From assembly GCF_002443255.2 (NCBI RefSeq), contig NW_019211458.1, forward strand, positions 20,817,643-20,881,642: a DNA stretch of 64,000 nucleotides, given 5' to 3'. This document shows positions 11,540 to 24,599 of this stretch, piece by piece. Source of the DNA: Varroa destructor. Lineage: Eukaryota > Arthropoda > Arachnida > Mesostigmata > Varroidae. Positions within the stretch are counted from its first letter, which is position 1, and the number at the start of each line of letters is the position of its first letter. Under the pieces are notes generated by a model, which made no database searches, was not told where the DNA came from, and worked only from the letters and a program-made list of their open reading frames with translations. The position numbers and the translations under genes were made by a program.

Positions 11540-14500
11540 TATATAGATGTTATGATATGCTTGTTAGATATATTTCGTTGATAGATTGCCAACAGTAAGT
11601 ATTCTAGTTTACCATGAATTATTGCCAGTTCTTCGATCTTAAATGTTTTTACAAGCGGATCTATTGAAATACTCGTTTTATAGATACTGTTGGGTATAGC
11701 AGTACGCTTCCTTATTTAATTGCACCTTAAAAACGTCTCTGTGTATATCCATATAAATATATTAGCACAGCAGAAAAGCATCTCTACACAAGCGTTATGT
11801 AGATTTTTACCTCAGACAATCACTCATCCCGTTTAACTCAAGCAGAGACAGAGATTTGTGTATTAATCAAAACAATTAACGACGACTTATTTTTCGCTGA
11901 TTGGTAAAAATCGAACCCTAGAAGAGAAATCTATTTCTCTTCCCTAGACTCAGTTTTTTTTTTCTTTTCAACTTTGCAGTTAGTTCGGTAGTAGCTGCCA
12001 TAAAGCACCGAAAATGAATCAATAGAGATGTCCAACGAGAGACAGAGAGAACTTCATAAGACTAAACCATTGTTGTTTTGCTCCGTTATAACGGGTACCA
12101 CACTTTTCTTCCCGTTTCGTCTGTTAGCTCCAGTGGGCGCGGCCGTCGTTCGGCTCTGTGAACATATGCGCTTTGCCACCATTATTCATGTCCCGTTTTT
12201 GTGATTTTCAATTGATCGACGATCGTCTCGTAGCTCTGCGCTGTTGCTGGATACTAGATTTGCGAGATACGTTAAGTTCATGTCTACGGAGTTGACATTT
12301 GTCCTCGATCAATCCCGATAGCAAACACCTAACGATGATGTACAGGGAAGATGTTCGAAAACCCCCCAAAGGAGTTGAAACGCGTGATATTTTCGCGCAT
12401 CTAGTGGTGACGGTAGCATAAAATGTTAAATCGCTTTCAATTCTTAAATAGTTCGGATTCGTTTTGACGTAAATTCCGTGAATGCGTTAAGTGAACTCTT
12501 GTGTTTTCGTCGAAACATACGTTGATGTATTTGTCCGAAAGTAAATAGCCTTGAAAATATTTTAGGTTTTGTTTTATAACTTCATTGGCACACAAAACTA
12601 AAGCTTCTAGACAAATATCTTATCTTGGCTTGTGCAGTCAAAGTGGCACACGAACTGCTCACAGATACTCGTACATAAATATATGAATATTTATCCGCTT
12701 CTTTTTCTGGATTAGTTCTATAGCTAGCGTTCGATTGCAAAGTGACCATTCTGCAGCACCGTTCTGGGTGATCAGTACTTATCTCAATAATGCTACTCGC
12801 CAATGTTGTATCTATGATGAGATTTCATTAACTCCTTCTATATCACGTATACCCTGAGCACATCGATCATCAGTTCGCTCAGTAAAACCCTTCAGCTCAG
12901 GCTTAGCACAAGTTCCGACCTAGTCTTAGCTTCTGATAAACTAATCGATAATTACTTATCTTCTATATAACTCGTAAAATGAATAATGCCAGTGATGGTG
13001 CGAACATTTTGTCGTTCTTTGAAATGGCTCGATAAGATGGCACGATACGATATGGCGGTCGATGCACTCCGACAGTAACAGCCCGAAATGTAGCTTTCTC
13101 TTGACTAGCGGTTATGGATATTAAAGGAATATACTGCATATAGAGAAACGTTTATTTACGTTCTTTTTTAACTTTACACTAACCTCCTACGTTAGCTCTC
13201 TACAGACAACTTCTTCTGAATTCTGTTTGTCGTACACCTCAGTGACCGATCAATTTCGGCAAAATAGAAGTAAGGTCACTTAGATATTGCCACAACTATA
13301 TAGGCGTGTTACGTAAACGAACTTGTTTTCATTCCTGCATAGCGTTTCCTGTCCTTACGCCTTCAGCATTAACCTTATCAAGTTCTTGAGTTACGTAATT
13401 ACACAGACGGATGAACACACAGATACATAAGCAAAATATGAGCGTACTTCACGATTTTGATTGAACGCATATTGTTCTACGGCAAAAGATCCCCTCATCT
13501 ACGGATGTGTAAGCAACTGACATTGAACGCTCTAAGGTATCGCCGAGGAGAACAGATCGCATGGCATTCGACCATAAGATGTACCCTCGAGTCAGAATGT
13601 TGAATGAGGGCATCTAGGGCCCGTGCGCAATGATCGTTTCGTGCAGATACTAATGTTGAGTGGCAAAGTTGTGGACGCTCGGACCTGCATGCTCACTTGT
13701 GGTCCTGCCGAGATACGTCTGAATTTGCATAAACCTGTACGCTTCCCTCTGCCGAAAAAAAGGTGTCGGACAGCGAAGTAACAGTGGTCTGCGCGGGTGG
13801 ATAGTACGTAAGTTACACGAAACGTTAACTGTCCAGATTTGTAGGGAGTGCCATTGTTTTGTTAGGGAAAATATTGTATCGGATCTGCAAAACGATGCGA
13901 AACGTTTGGAAACTATAAATTTGCTTCGAAAGTAGAACTGTCATCAACTGGAGTGATGGAAAGCTGCGTAATCTAGTCGGCCTTGGATCACGGCCCGATA
14001 GGCTTTTATGGTATATTAGCCTAAATTAACCTTAGCATTCGTATGGCGATGCTCTGGTATATATATGGGTGTCGCACTACGCTCATTTTGCAAGCGAAGA
14101 AACTAATTCAGTTGTAGATGAATCGCAGCCATAGATTAATTTTGCGATTTTGATGACACGTAGACATGTCTCCATACAGAATAGTGTATCCTTACAGTTT
14201 ACCACGCGACGATCGCGCACGCGAGGTCCTGCGACGTACGCATGATGGATGCGTTACGGCGATTACGATACATAGAGAATGTTCCTAGATTAATTCCTTC
14301 CAGTGGTTTTTGATTATAAATTCTCATAAACTACTAGCAAATAAATATATCAAGCCATCACTTCTCCTTGATGGTGTACCACAGCTGGAACGAGCCTCTA
14401 GCCGTTACATAGATCACATAACAATATTATGCAATATATATATGTATAGACTTTTTTTTTATATTTACGACAAGGACAAATGCATTTTGTCCTATTCTGC

Positions 14501-17500
14501 TGGAAAACAGTAAGCGTTAAAAAATTCATCCACTCGTTATTTTCGCTCGTGGCATAGACGTAAGGATGTATTTGGTCCTCAAGGAAGGACAAAATCGGAA
14601 ATGGCCGCATTTCTGCTTGTATGGAATCCACCCTCCGCGAACCGTTGGGTCGCCCGTTGCTATTTTTTATAGTTTCCTTTCTGTATTTTTCAACGAAATT
14701 CGAAACTGAAAATTGTAGTTGGGCTGGCGACGCTGGCAGGCGGCTATACAAACTGCGTCGAAACGTGGAAAAAGAGTTGGATTTTATCTATTTTATTTTG
14801 CCACGAGATCTAGTATGAAGAACAAAATTCCAAAGAGGATATTACACAATTGATCGAACGTATTTCCAAGCATTATTAGATGTGATATACCCTACTTGCT
14901 AAAAACTAGTGATAATTAGCTTATTTAATTAACATAAATTAGAGCGTTTTCTATACTATCTGTTTGATCCAGTTTGAAAAATAACTTGACAAAACCCCTT
15001 TGAGACAGATGAGTACACAAACTTACTAAATTTTATAATACCTGCATGTGAAAGGCACCTAGAAAACATTACATCCTAGGTGAGGCAACATAAACTTCAA
15101 TTGAATCAATGCCTACCGTGGATAATGTTTCTGACTAGATTGGCGTCAATCATTCATATGGTCGTTGCGTCGAATGAAAAAAAGACTTAGTAAGGTATAT
15201 AAGAGGTTCTATCGGGGCCTCCTGTTGCGACCTTATATGTGTGTAAAATGGGTTCGTTGCATGAGATTTTTCGAAGGATTTTGCTTACTGTTGTTGACTA
15301 TAGCAACAACAAGCAAGCAAGCAAGCAAGCAAGTAAGCTCTATTAAAAGATAAACATTCCCAGGCTAAAGGGTCATTTAACTGGTTTCTACGAAAGTAAC
15401 CGAGTACAAACATTCCCACCCGAACGATAAGAAAGAGCAGAAATAACAGATTATATAATTTTTACAATGAAGTTGTATGTTGACAGACACTTTTTAGAAC
15501 ATACACACGTGTTAATGAATAATACGCTAAAAACATTGCAAAACATTGTGACTACCGTAATTGTGAAACGTATGAAAATGGATTTGAACCTGCATTTTGT
15601 TTATATACATAATGCACACCCCGTACGAAAGCTGGTGTGAATTTGCTCGCAAACAACTTGCGCCTATTTCGTTACAGACTGTGTAAAGTCTACGATTTGA
15701 GTGAGATAGCTTGCGTCTGATTTAAGTTCGGGCGTAAAATTTTCTACGTTCCTGCGTATATGTACTGTATAGCCGAATAGGCTGTAAGTTTATTTTGTAT
15801 GAACAGAAATTTTATTATCGTATGCAATGGCAAGACACGGAAGATAATGTAGAACAACATAATTAACAAAAATAAACGTTAAAACCTAAGAAAATAATTT
15901 GATGCATTGTTCGCCTGGGACGCCATTTCACCCTCTAGCTCCTTTCAGTGCGCCAAACGTAAAAACGCCAATTTGGTTAGATCGCTTGGATGGAACCTTT
16001 AGCTTCAAGCGTGCAGCTGCTGCGACAAACGCCAACGCATAGCTTGCATCTGTAAACGACTTCATTGCAGACGATGGTGATGACGCGACCCAGTTAGGCC
16101 ACGCTTGAGGAACCCTCTCTGACCAGGCCAAATTGTTTACCGTGCCTTGAAGCTAACGCGATCTGCATAAATACCAACAAACGACGCCTATAATGGATAA
16201 TCGTGGTTGTGTATAAAGCTGTATAATGTAACACTGATTATATTAAAGAAAGCTGATATTAGCTTGTCCCGAATTCCATGTTCACCATATCAACAAGCAG
16301 GATTGACAATCCAGGTAGAGCTAAACACCAATGAGCTTCCCATACGTAATAGCGACTTATTTTTTAATAGGAATTAGGAACTGAAGTGGGAAGTTTTTTG
16401 ATTTAATCGTATCGGTCCTTTTAAGTAGTTTTGACGTAAATTTGGGATATGCAGAGTACAACATACGGGGTTCCATTAACCAGATACGAGGGAAATTAGG
16501 CCCCTAGAGAAATTCTTTCTGCAACTTTCCAGGGGCTGCCGCTGCTGAAATAGTTTCTATAGTTCTAACGATCTACTTTGATCGTTGTAAAATTTTTTGG
16601 GGCATGTTTTTTTCCTATGGGTTCCAGCGTATATTGCCCAGATTGCTTCAAGTAACTCGACTGGAAATTTTGTTCTTCGTAGGGGTCATACGAGTACGCC
16701 TATACAAATGTCTCTACGGGAAAAGCTCATTTGCATAGAACCTTTTCCGTAACAGGGAATCGTTTCCTAAGGTACCATGAACGCTAAGAGTAGCACTGAT
16801 GCTCAGCTAACGCCCGTGGTGATATTCTCTAGAAAGTCAAGTATGACTAAAGCAAATATAACTTTATGTTGTATAGAGACTTTTAATAATTCTAAATTGG
16901 TATTCTGTAAATACTCTAAATGTATGTTAGGCTGCGCTCTTATTTCGGATGGGAAGAGGTTCTGGCTATTAGATCTTTCAATCGTTTTTGTCTAGCCGCT
17001 AGAATTTAATTACGTGCCGCGCAAATTCCAGATGCAATTCGGCGTGCTGGTACGTTATATTTAGTATTTAACCGACACATGCCGTCGCTTTACAAATGAG
17101 CTACCATGCTTCTTTTCATCGCTCCAAAGTCTATTCACAGTACGACGATCTTAGCGTTAGTATAACGTGCTTTCATCTAGCATTACTTTGTAGATTGTGA
17201 AAGCTCTGCGATCGCTAGGGACGATTGTCCGTTTCGATGCCTATTGAAGCTATTCAAGGAAGATTTACGAAAAGCTCAAGATAAAGAAGAAGATACGTAT
17301 TCTATATCTCCTCCGCATCTTTTTTCTTGCGTTCGAGTAGATACGATCGTGTCTTACTCGATCGTCATACGCACCGTTTGTAGTGTGTCCATAGGATTGG
17401 CCTTTTTCAAAAGAGTTTCTGTAATATCAACGATTAAGCTCAACAAAGCGGCCTTTCTAACGTAGATCGATGAATGGAAGGCTCAATCCTGACGGCTGAA

Positions 17501-20018
17501 CTTGATTTCACCGAGATTTCAACCCACTAATAAATATGTGTATAGATAACACTGTGTGAGATACATCGCTTTGGTAGCATTCTCTTTGTATCATCAGGGC
17601 CTAATAGAAGCGATACAGATGGCACATGTGAGGGTCGTAATGAGTCTATGCAAATTGACAGTAAACAAAGATTTTTTTTTTTTGTTTATATAGTGACTTA
17701 AGTTGCCTGAAATGACGTTGACATCGTATCAAACCCAGATAAGATTAAGACTGTTAATACACTATTGACGTTATTATGATCAGCCGCACATTTAGCTCTT
17801 TTGTCACATGTAAGAGCCACTTATCTCAAAAACTTCAATCTGTGTTTATTGAATCGCACAGGTTGTGTAGTATATCTCAATGGAGGGTGTGATGTCTAGT
17901 ACAAAAGTCTATTACATGTCTATTAAGGTGGTATATAAAACTCCACAATTCGAGATCTTTTTACACGTTAGAGTTTACACGTTTTTACACGCAAACCATG
18001 CTCGAAAAGAAAAGTGTTTGTAATCAATTCATGTCGGATTTTTTTGTCATGTTTATTTTATTTAACATAATAACACATGCACTTGTTTGAAACGGTTTTA
18101 ACAACTTACGACAGCCACACGTATCATATATACCGTTTCATATATTAGACAGATAAAAGTGAAACAGAAAGTTGACGAAAAAATTTTCCAGGGTCTGCGT
18201 CACTACAGGAGCCACAGATACCGTCTTCGCAGTAGCCTTAATTCGATCATGCGCATGGCAGAGCCATCCCTTTTTCGGCACATGCCTATTTACTTTGTAT
18301 CCTTTGTCCCTTAACGTCCTTTCATGTCCATTATGTATTCGCTGTAGGAAAAGTAACTGATGCTATCTCTTCAAATCAACATATCGCCGTTAATCTCTAG
18401 GATGTTTTCCGTCCGCTTCTTCAGCGGTTTCTACTTTCAGTCGGTGGCTAAAAAATATGACATCTAAGAGCGGTGGCGATCTGTTTGTAAAGCTTGGTTA
18501 CTGCATTAAACAGTAGTTTTTCCCAATAGCTATAATTCGATTGTACAAGGTTCGAAACCACCGCGGTGTTTCGCTGTATATCAGAGTCTCGTGAAGCGTT
18601 TGGGTCTGACGCCACGTAAGTTCAGCTGAAGCTAGTGTTTCTCTTCGGCACTCTGTGGGTACAACCACGTAAATGTTAAAAAAAATATGTATATACGCCA
18701 TGTCACTCACCCCAGAGCCTTATCAATCTAAGATTTAGTAGTTTTTTTTTTGTTTTTTACGCGCACAGTATTCCGAGCTCTACGTAACCTCATGAAGAAG
18801 ATAAACAGATTAATTGGCGACAGTTTGATAGGATATTACCCTTTTCTATTGCGTAGTGCATAGTCAACCTGCATTAGAGCTGAAAGACACTGTTGATCGT
18901 CATTTATGTCGCATGTCACTGGCGACCGACTAAGTCACTGCTAGGGGGCGCTGTGCGATACGCGTGCCTATCAGCCATGATTGTCACTCCACAGCCGCGG
19001 CGTACAGGTTATTAGGCCGATTCAATTTTCCTATCGTTATGCCCATACATTGTGCCTATACGACTGCGAAAACTGCAGCAGTAGTTCGTGGTACTTAATC
19101 ATAGTAGTAGTAATAACAGCAGTGATTTCTTCCGACATTGGCGTATGACGCTGGCTTCGAGAAGCTAAACAGAAGCAATAAGATTCGCTTTTGTTGTCCT
19201 TGAGATGAGCAGCTCTCGTTGTTAACCTCTCGGCATCGCTTTGCGGCCGCCGCGGTACGACTGCTTCTTGAGAAACGTACGAAGGAAGCGTAAAAGTGAC
19301 CTACAGCTTCCTCTTGCTATGCTCACAGGCCACAGACGTAAATTTGCAGGCATAAATCTCAACGGCTCCAGCCGCCACTGTCGCTACGGCCACGGCATTT
19401 TGCCTTGCCGCTTATGCCGCTGCATATAGTTCGAACATTTGTAATGTGTTCATAAACGAGCGTGAACAGGACGACTTCCCTTTGCCACTGCTGGGAGACG
19501 CTCCGTCAATCCATACGTTCGTGTAAGCATTTGCCTGTCAAATTTATGTTGACAGGACTTTGTTGTACGGCTGGCAGAAGGTTGTGACGCCGTCACTTCC
19601 GCGTGTATTTATCATGGCACCTTCAACCTTGTGTTGTATTATTTTGAATTCGTGTTTTTAGCGCATAAAGACGACTGCAGCGACGACGGGTATAAAAGCG
19701 AGCAAACGACGGAGATAATGGCTCAAAAGACGTAATTTGTTTTTGCGGCGATGCTAGCCGGGGCATGTATGGATGGCCTTCAAAATAGTGTGTTACATCA
19801 GATCATTGCAAATTTATGTATGATATGTTTTAGAATTTTAAACTTTGTATATAAGACAATTGGGTCATCGAAAACGTATAGGCCGTTTTTTTCATCTACA
19901 CGATTTTAAAATCATGAAATCGAAGTCGACGTGGGTGTCATCAGCAAAATGAAACTTGCCTGCAGTAAATGAATTGACAAAAAAAGTTCATTTAGATGTC
20001 TACTTCGCTTACTCTAGA
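11540..20018. other. Gene-poor non-coding stretch
   Basis: No exon could be supported. The longest open frame (14398-14751 minus, 117 codons) has no recognisable domain, and its opposite strand is also open. Simple repeats include (CAAG)n at 15310-15333. Scattered poly-T runs (for example near 17672 and 18741) are present but not linked to any element boundary. Confidence 0.55.
15310..15333. repeat. (CAAG)n tetranucleotide repeat
   Basis: Five to six CAAG/AAGC units in tandem, at the end of a short open frame, with no other features nearby. Confidence 0.85.
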
Positions 20019-20027
20019 TATAAACAA
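20019..20027. repeat. Target-site duplication, left copy (TATAAACAA)
   Basis: This 9-base word is repeated exactly at 20205-20213 and brackets the SINE copy. That is the pattern left by target-primed reverse transcription. Confidence 0.75.
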
Positions 20028-20204
20028 CCATCCCCACGATAGCTTATTGGGTAAGGTGTTCGCCTCGTAACCTTAGAGACACGTCGCGGTCAATATTCGA
20101 ACCCGGAGGGCATGGACAGACTTCGTTTCGTGCTGGGAACCAGCCGTCTGTCTGATGGAATGCCTAGGGGCGATACCGGACGTAAAACTCGAAACATAAA
20201 AAAG
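20028..20204 (+). mobile_element. tRNA-derived SINE copy with intact target-site duplication
   Basis: This is the best-preserved member of the SINE family in the window, about 177 bases. The tRNA-like head has an A-box-like TAGCTTATTGG near 20042 and a B-box-like ATTCGAACCC near 20085. The body contains TGCTGGGAACCAGCCGTCTG and CTGATGGAATGCC, and the 3' end is A-rich (ACATAAAAAAG). It is flanked by a perfect 9-bp direct repeat, TATAAACAA, at 20019-20027 and 20205-20213. The head's anticodon-loop region (CTCGTAA) resembles a Thr(CGT)-type tRNA, but the parent tRNA is not certain. Related copies lie at 7146-7282 and, more diverged, 61191-61305. Confidence 0.85.
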
Positions 20205-20213
20205 TATAAACAA
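20205..20213. repeat. Target-site duplication, right copy (TATAAACAA)
   Basis: Exact copy of 20019-20027, directly after the A-rich tail of the SINE. Confidence 0.75.
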
Positions 20214-20968
20214 TAAATGGTTTAACTGTCACAAAGTACACAGAGCGACGTCAAGCAAGAAGAACGCAGTATTTAAAAGCAATATATAGTTGTCAGAAAA
20301 GTATTGACCTCTTTTATTTAATCGCTTTAAAATAAGGTATTTTAAGCAATGTGAATGGCGTCGGGCCGGAGTTAGCATCATTTGAGAGCTGAGATTTGAC
20401 AGCAGAGGATATGGTATAATTGTTACAACGATTTTATTCAGACTGAAAATGGAGCGATAAAGGCGCAAATGCTGGCTAGGTCCATAAAATATTTGTACGC
20501 TCTTTACGGGCAAGACGTGTTATCGGGAAAAAAAAACAGCCCACAAAAATAGCTCTGCAACTTTTAAGGCAAAAGATGCTCCTCGTAATCATTGACGAAT
20601 TACGGAAATAGATGATGAAATTGTCATGAAAGTTAAGTAGGAATGAGCCGTGAGTAACCGTAATATGACCAACAATTAAAAATCCACCACTGAACAGTTT
20701 GAACTTATTTAACCAAAGCTGGCTGCAAAAAAAAACCCGATCTTTGAACGACACACGAATTGACGAAAACGAGTTTGCTCGATCGTATTTCCGTCTGTGA
20801 AACCTCATAGAAACGCAATCAAAGCGAGCCATAAGACGGCTCATTACGAATGATAAACGACTGATTAAAAATGTGTAAGTAAAAAAAAACATACTCTACA
20901 CACAAGAAGCTCGGACTGGCACCAAAGAAGGTTTGGTAAAGTTGGAAAGGAATCGTGCATTATTTGTC

Positions 20969-20991
20969 GCTGCTGCTGCTGCTGCTGCTGC
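20969..20991. repeat. (CTG)n triplet repeat
   Basis: About seven CTG units in a row in otherwise non-coding sequence. Confidence 0.9.
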
Positions 20992-22452
20992 CACCTAGCA
21001 AAACAATTGATTTCGACTGCTATTGTTAACACTTAACAAAATAACAAGTCATTGAAAGAAATCAACCATACGAAAATAGTGACCAGACGAGGCGTTGTTC
21101 TTATTGTCACAATACTAGACCGCGTGCATCTGTAGCTATCTGGGAAATAATTGACAGAATTCAAATGGGAAGTTTTCATGCATCCGCCGTATAGGCCAGG
21201 CCTTGCATCATTAGACTATCACCTGCCTGGCTTTTCGCACAGCTCCCTTGGTGGTGTTTAGAATCAATGTAAGAACGCAAAAGTCACTTTCCACAACTTT
21301 TCGGCCTGAAAGCACAGAAATTCTACAGTGGACATGTTACGGTGTCATCATAAAAGTGGTACAGAGTTATCGATTAACATGGTGCATACTCATCTTACTA
21401 CTATTATTTTAAAATTTTAGCTTTAAAATGGTCGTGGGTTTTTTTTTGACGATATTGTATGCAGAATGTACTTCTCTTTCTGCCACATATTCCTAAAATT
21501 ATTATCGTTTCAGGTAAACGCTATTGATAATAGTGGACTCTTGATTCACACTTGGCAACGAACATTTGATTTACTGCCGTAGCGCATGCTCACTCAACTG
21601 CGACATTGAAATGTTTCAATGTCATCAGCTTTGTGGCGTTATCTCAAGGTATCACCACAAGGAAGGCTCATTGGCATCAGGTATAAAAAAGGATAAGGTA
21701 CTCCATGGGTCCTCCTCGTCCAACCTGTAGGGTTGCTCTTCTATACGTATACCACAATAATAACGTGTGTGTGTATATGCTTCGTTTAGCTGAAACTCAT
21801 ATAATACGAATAAAAATTACTCTCCGTCTTCATTGAGGCCCACTCGAACGCGTGCTATGACAGACCCTTAAAATAATCGATACTGGTATTTATACTATGA
21901 AAAAAATTATATCTTACAGTTCATTGTTGTTTCTCCTAGATAGTACTTGCGTAACATTGCGTGGAGTTAAATTGGTTTACATCGATTAATAGCTCCAAAC
22001 GATCTGTTTCGAAAACGTTGTATCTTGTTCATTCTTTCCAAGTAACAGTTACAAAACGGCTTCATTTGGTCCGGATTATCTTGATTTATAGCGTCTGGTT
22101 GGAATGTAAGTGCCCCATTTATAACGCTGTAAAAAGCGGTAGATACTTAATTTACTGACGTCAAGCTCACAATTTGATTATGTCACGGATTTTTGATGAT
22201 AAATTTCTAGCACTCTTGTTTGGCTCATTGATTTTTCGAACGTTGTCTATGAACACCTTGAACAGTTCTGTCCATCCTTTATCCGATTAACTGTCGCGTA
22301 CTCCTGCTATATTTCTATACTTCTAGTATCATTTTCCGATAAACTATTTTGGTTTAAAAATTAATGGTCCACTTATTATTATTTCTAATGTATTACACCC
22401 TAAAAAAAAAATATTCAAAAACCGCTAAACAGCGTATACGTTTTTTGACACC

Positions 22453-22469
22453 ATATATATATATATATA
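22453..22469. repeat. (AT)n microsatellite
   Basis: About eight AT units; the flanks are not inverted. Confidence 0.85.
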
Positions 22470-24576
22470 CATGAAGCATCGAGCGTCATGTGGTGAGGTT
22501 GTAACTTGTGCACAGGACCAATACGTGCACAGAAGAGAGTGTTTTATACCTGCGATTGTGTAGCGTTGTGCCTGCAGGTCCACGAATGCATGACACCAAT
22601 GCTGTGCTTAAACACCTCTGAATGCGATTGGAAATCTATGGATGGCTATGGAAATAAAAATCTAAAAAAGTAGTTGAAAATCCTTACGACAAACGCGCGA
22701 TCGTGTAATTTCTATGAATTACAAAGGATTTATAACGCTAACTTTGTTCATTATGCCATTGAATCTATTGAAATCGTGCACGTTTCGTTTCGTTTCGGTT
22801 CGTTCGTCTTCAACGAACTGTATTGGCGTTATAATTGTATTACCAATGCATAGTATTGATGTCTTTGTTGGCATCAAGGACCGGTTAATCGAACTAGAAT
22901 TGCTAGTACTAAAGATTCTTGATGGCTGGTTAGCATGATTTACACATAGGCATAACCCAGCTGCCTTACTTATATATTTAGAGAATTGGAGAGGACCCGG
23001 TGAGAAGTTTTACGTAACCACTATTGCACCCGCCTGCACGATGCATGCCTTCCGCGCGAGGCCTTTGTTGACAATGGTTAGCTTAAGCAGAAGCCTAATA
23101 AAATTGTCAGATATCAGATAAACAAGCACGCTACAGATTATCTTAGAAATAGTGTCGATAATATTCGATCTGAATACCATTATTAAATTCACTAACGGAT
23201 TTGAAATCATTATCGCTGGCTAGCCCTGGGGGCGATTGGCTGTACCATGTAAAATACGTACATCCTGTGTGGACTGATCAAGATCATGGTCATACCCTTA
23301 GGTGCAGGGAGTTCGGAAACACAATTTTATCAGAGATAGCGTTGTTTTGCGAATATTTCTCTACTTAACTTATTTATATCAACAAAGATTTGGACGACGT
23401 TAAGATTCTTAGCCGACATGTTAGTTATTAGGCCCAAGAGATATACTTGCAATTATAATAATAATAATAATTACCTGTTTCTCTAGTAATCAATTTTAAA
23501 AACCACTCGTTTAGGAAATATTGAGAAAGATACTATGAAATAGACTAGTTCATCCCTAATCGCAAAGACTCGATAGTATCAGTAAAACTAGGACTGCGGA
23601 ATGGGGAGAAATTGCCGAATGTCGTATGTTGCTATCTATCGAAGCGTTCTATCAGTACTGGAACGTTACGTGCATTCATCGACTACTCAGTAACCTCTTG
23701 ATTAAGGAGCAGCTTTCCGTACTTAAGGAATAAGCTCGTCATTTTGAACCAATGAGGGAAACATGAAATTTGAATTAAGAAGATTCTTCTTTCTCGTTTG
23801 ATTTCCTCAAATCGATTACTTTCACTATGAATCATTTCACATGTACGTGTATCGGTGCTATACGGCCAATTTAATTTACACGTTTTTCGCCTAAAGTTCC
23901 CTCTGATTTAGCTCTGATGGATACAGATAACTAAAGGGAAATAGTCGAAGGCAGAAGGACGGCAATGATGCCAAGTACGTCAAATATCAATATTGATTTT
24001 GGCAGCGGGGAGAACGTGAGGCTCTGCGCTCTACATTCAGTAGGAATACTATCAAATCGCTTTTCTTTCCCCGCAGGATCTTCGATGCAGAGTGTGTCCT
24101 TCTGCCATTTTTTCTATTTGATCATGTGGAAGTTAACTTAGCGCGAAGGCAACATCCGTTGACTCGTTACAGCGGCAGCACTGGCAACTACTGACCCATA
24201 AACATAGCCTATACGAATCAAAGCGTCTAGAAGAAACATGTTTACATTGAATTAGCGAGCTCGAGAGGCACTATTTCGCCACTATTTATCACTGTGGCAC
24301 TCATGTTTTCATTCAGAGTGTCAGGCTGCGACGGCGCTCTCATGGTGAGTTTGTGCCGCTTTTTCGAAAGCCTTTAAATTTGGCTTTATAAGGCCACTGA
24401 AAACAGTGGAAAGGCTTCTGCAGTATTTGTGATACGATATGATGGGTAAAATGAAAACAGAACACTCCGATGTTCCATATAACATGGGTACGTTAATGGT
24501 AAATCAGTGACAATGAAAATTTTCATGTCTCTATTTATTCTATATTTTTAGACATCCTATACTTTTCATCAGCGGC

Positions 24577-24599
24577 ATATATATATATATATATATATA
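24577..24599. repeat. (AT)n microsatellite
   Basis: About eleven AT units between GCGGC and CAGCG; no inverted arms beyond the repeat. Confidence 0.9.

Noticed and set aside
20476..20892. 138-codon minus-strand ORF, considered as a transposase remnant
   Set aside because: Neither strand shows catalytic-core or helix-turn-helix motifs that I could place.
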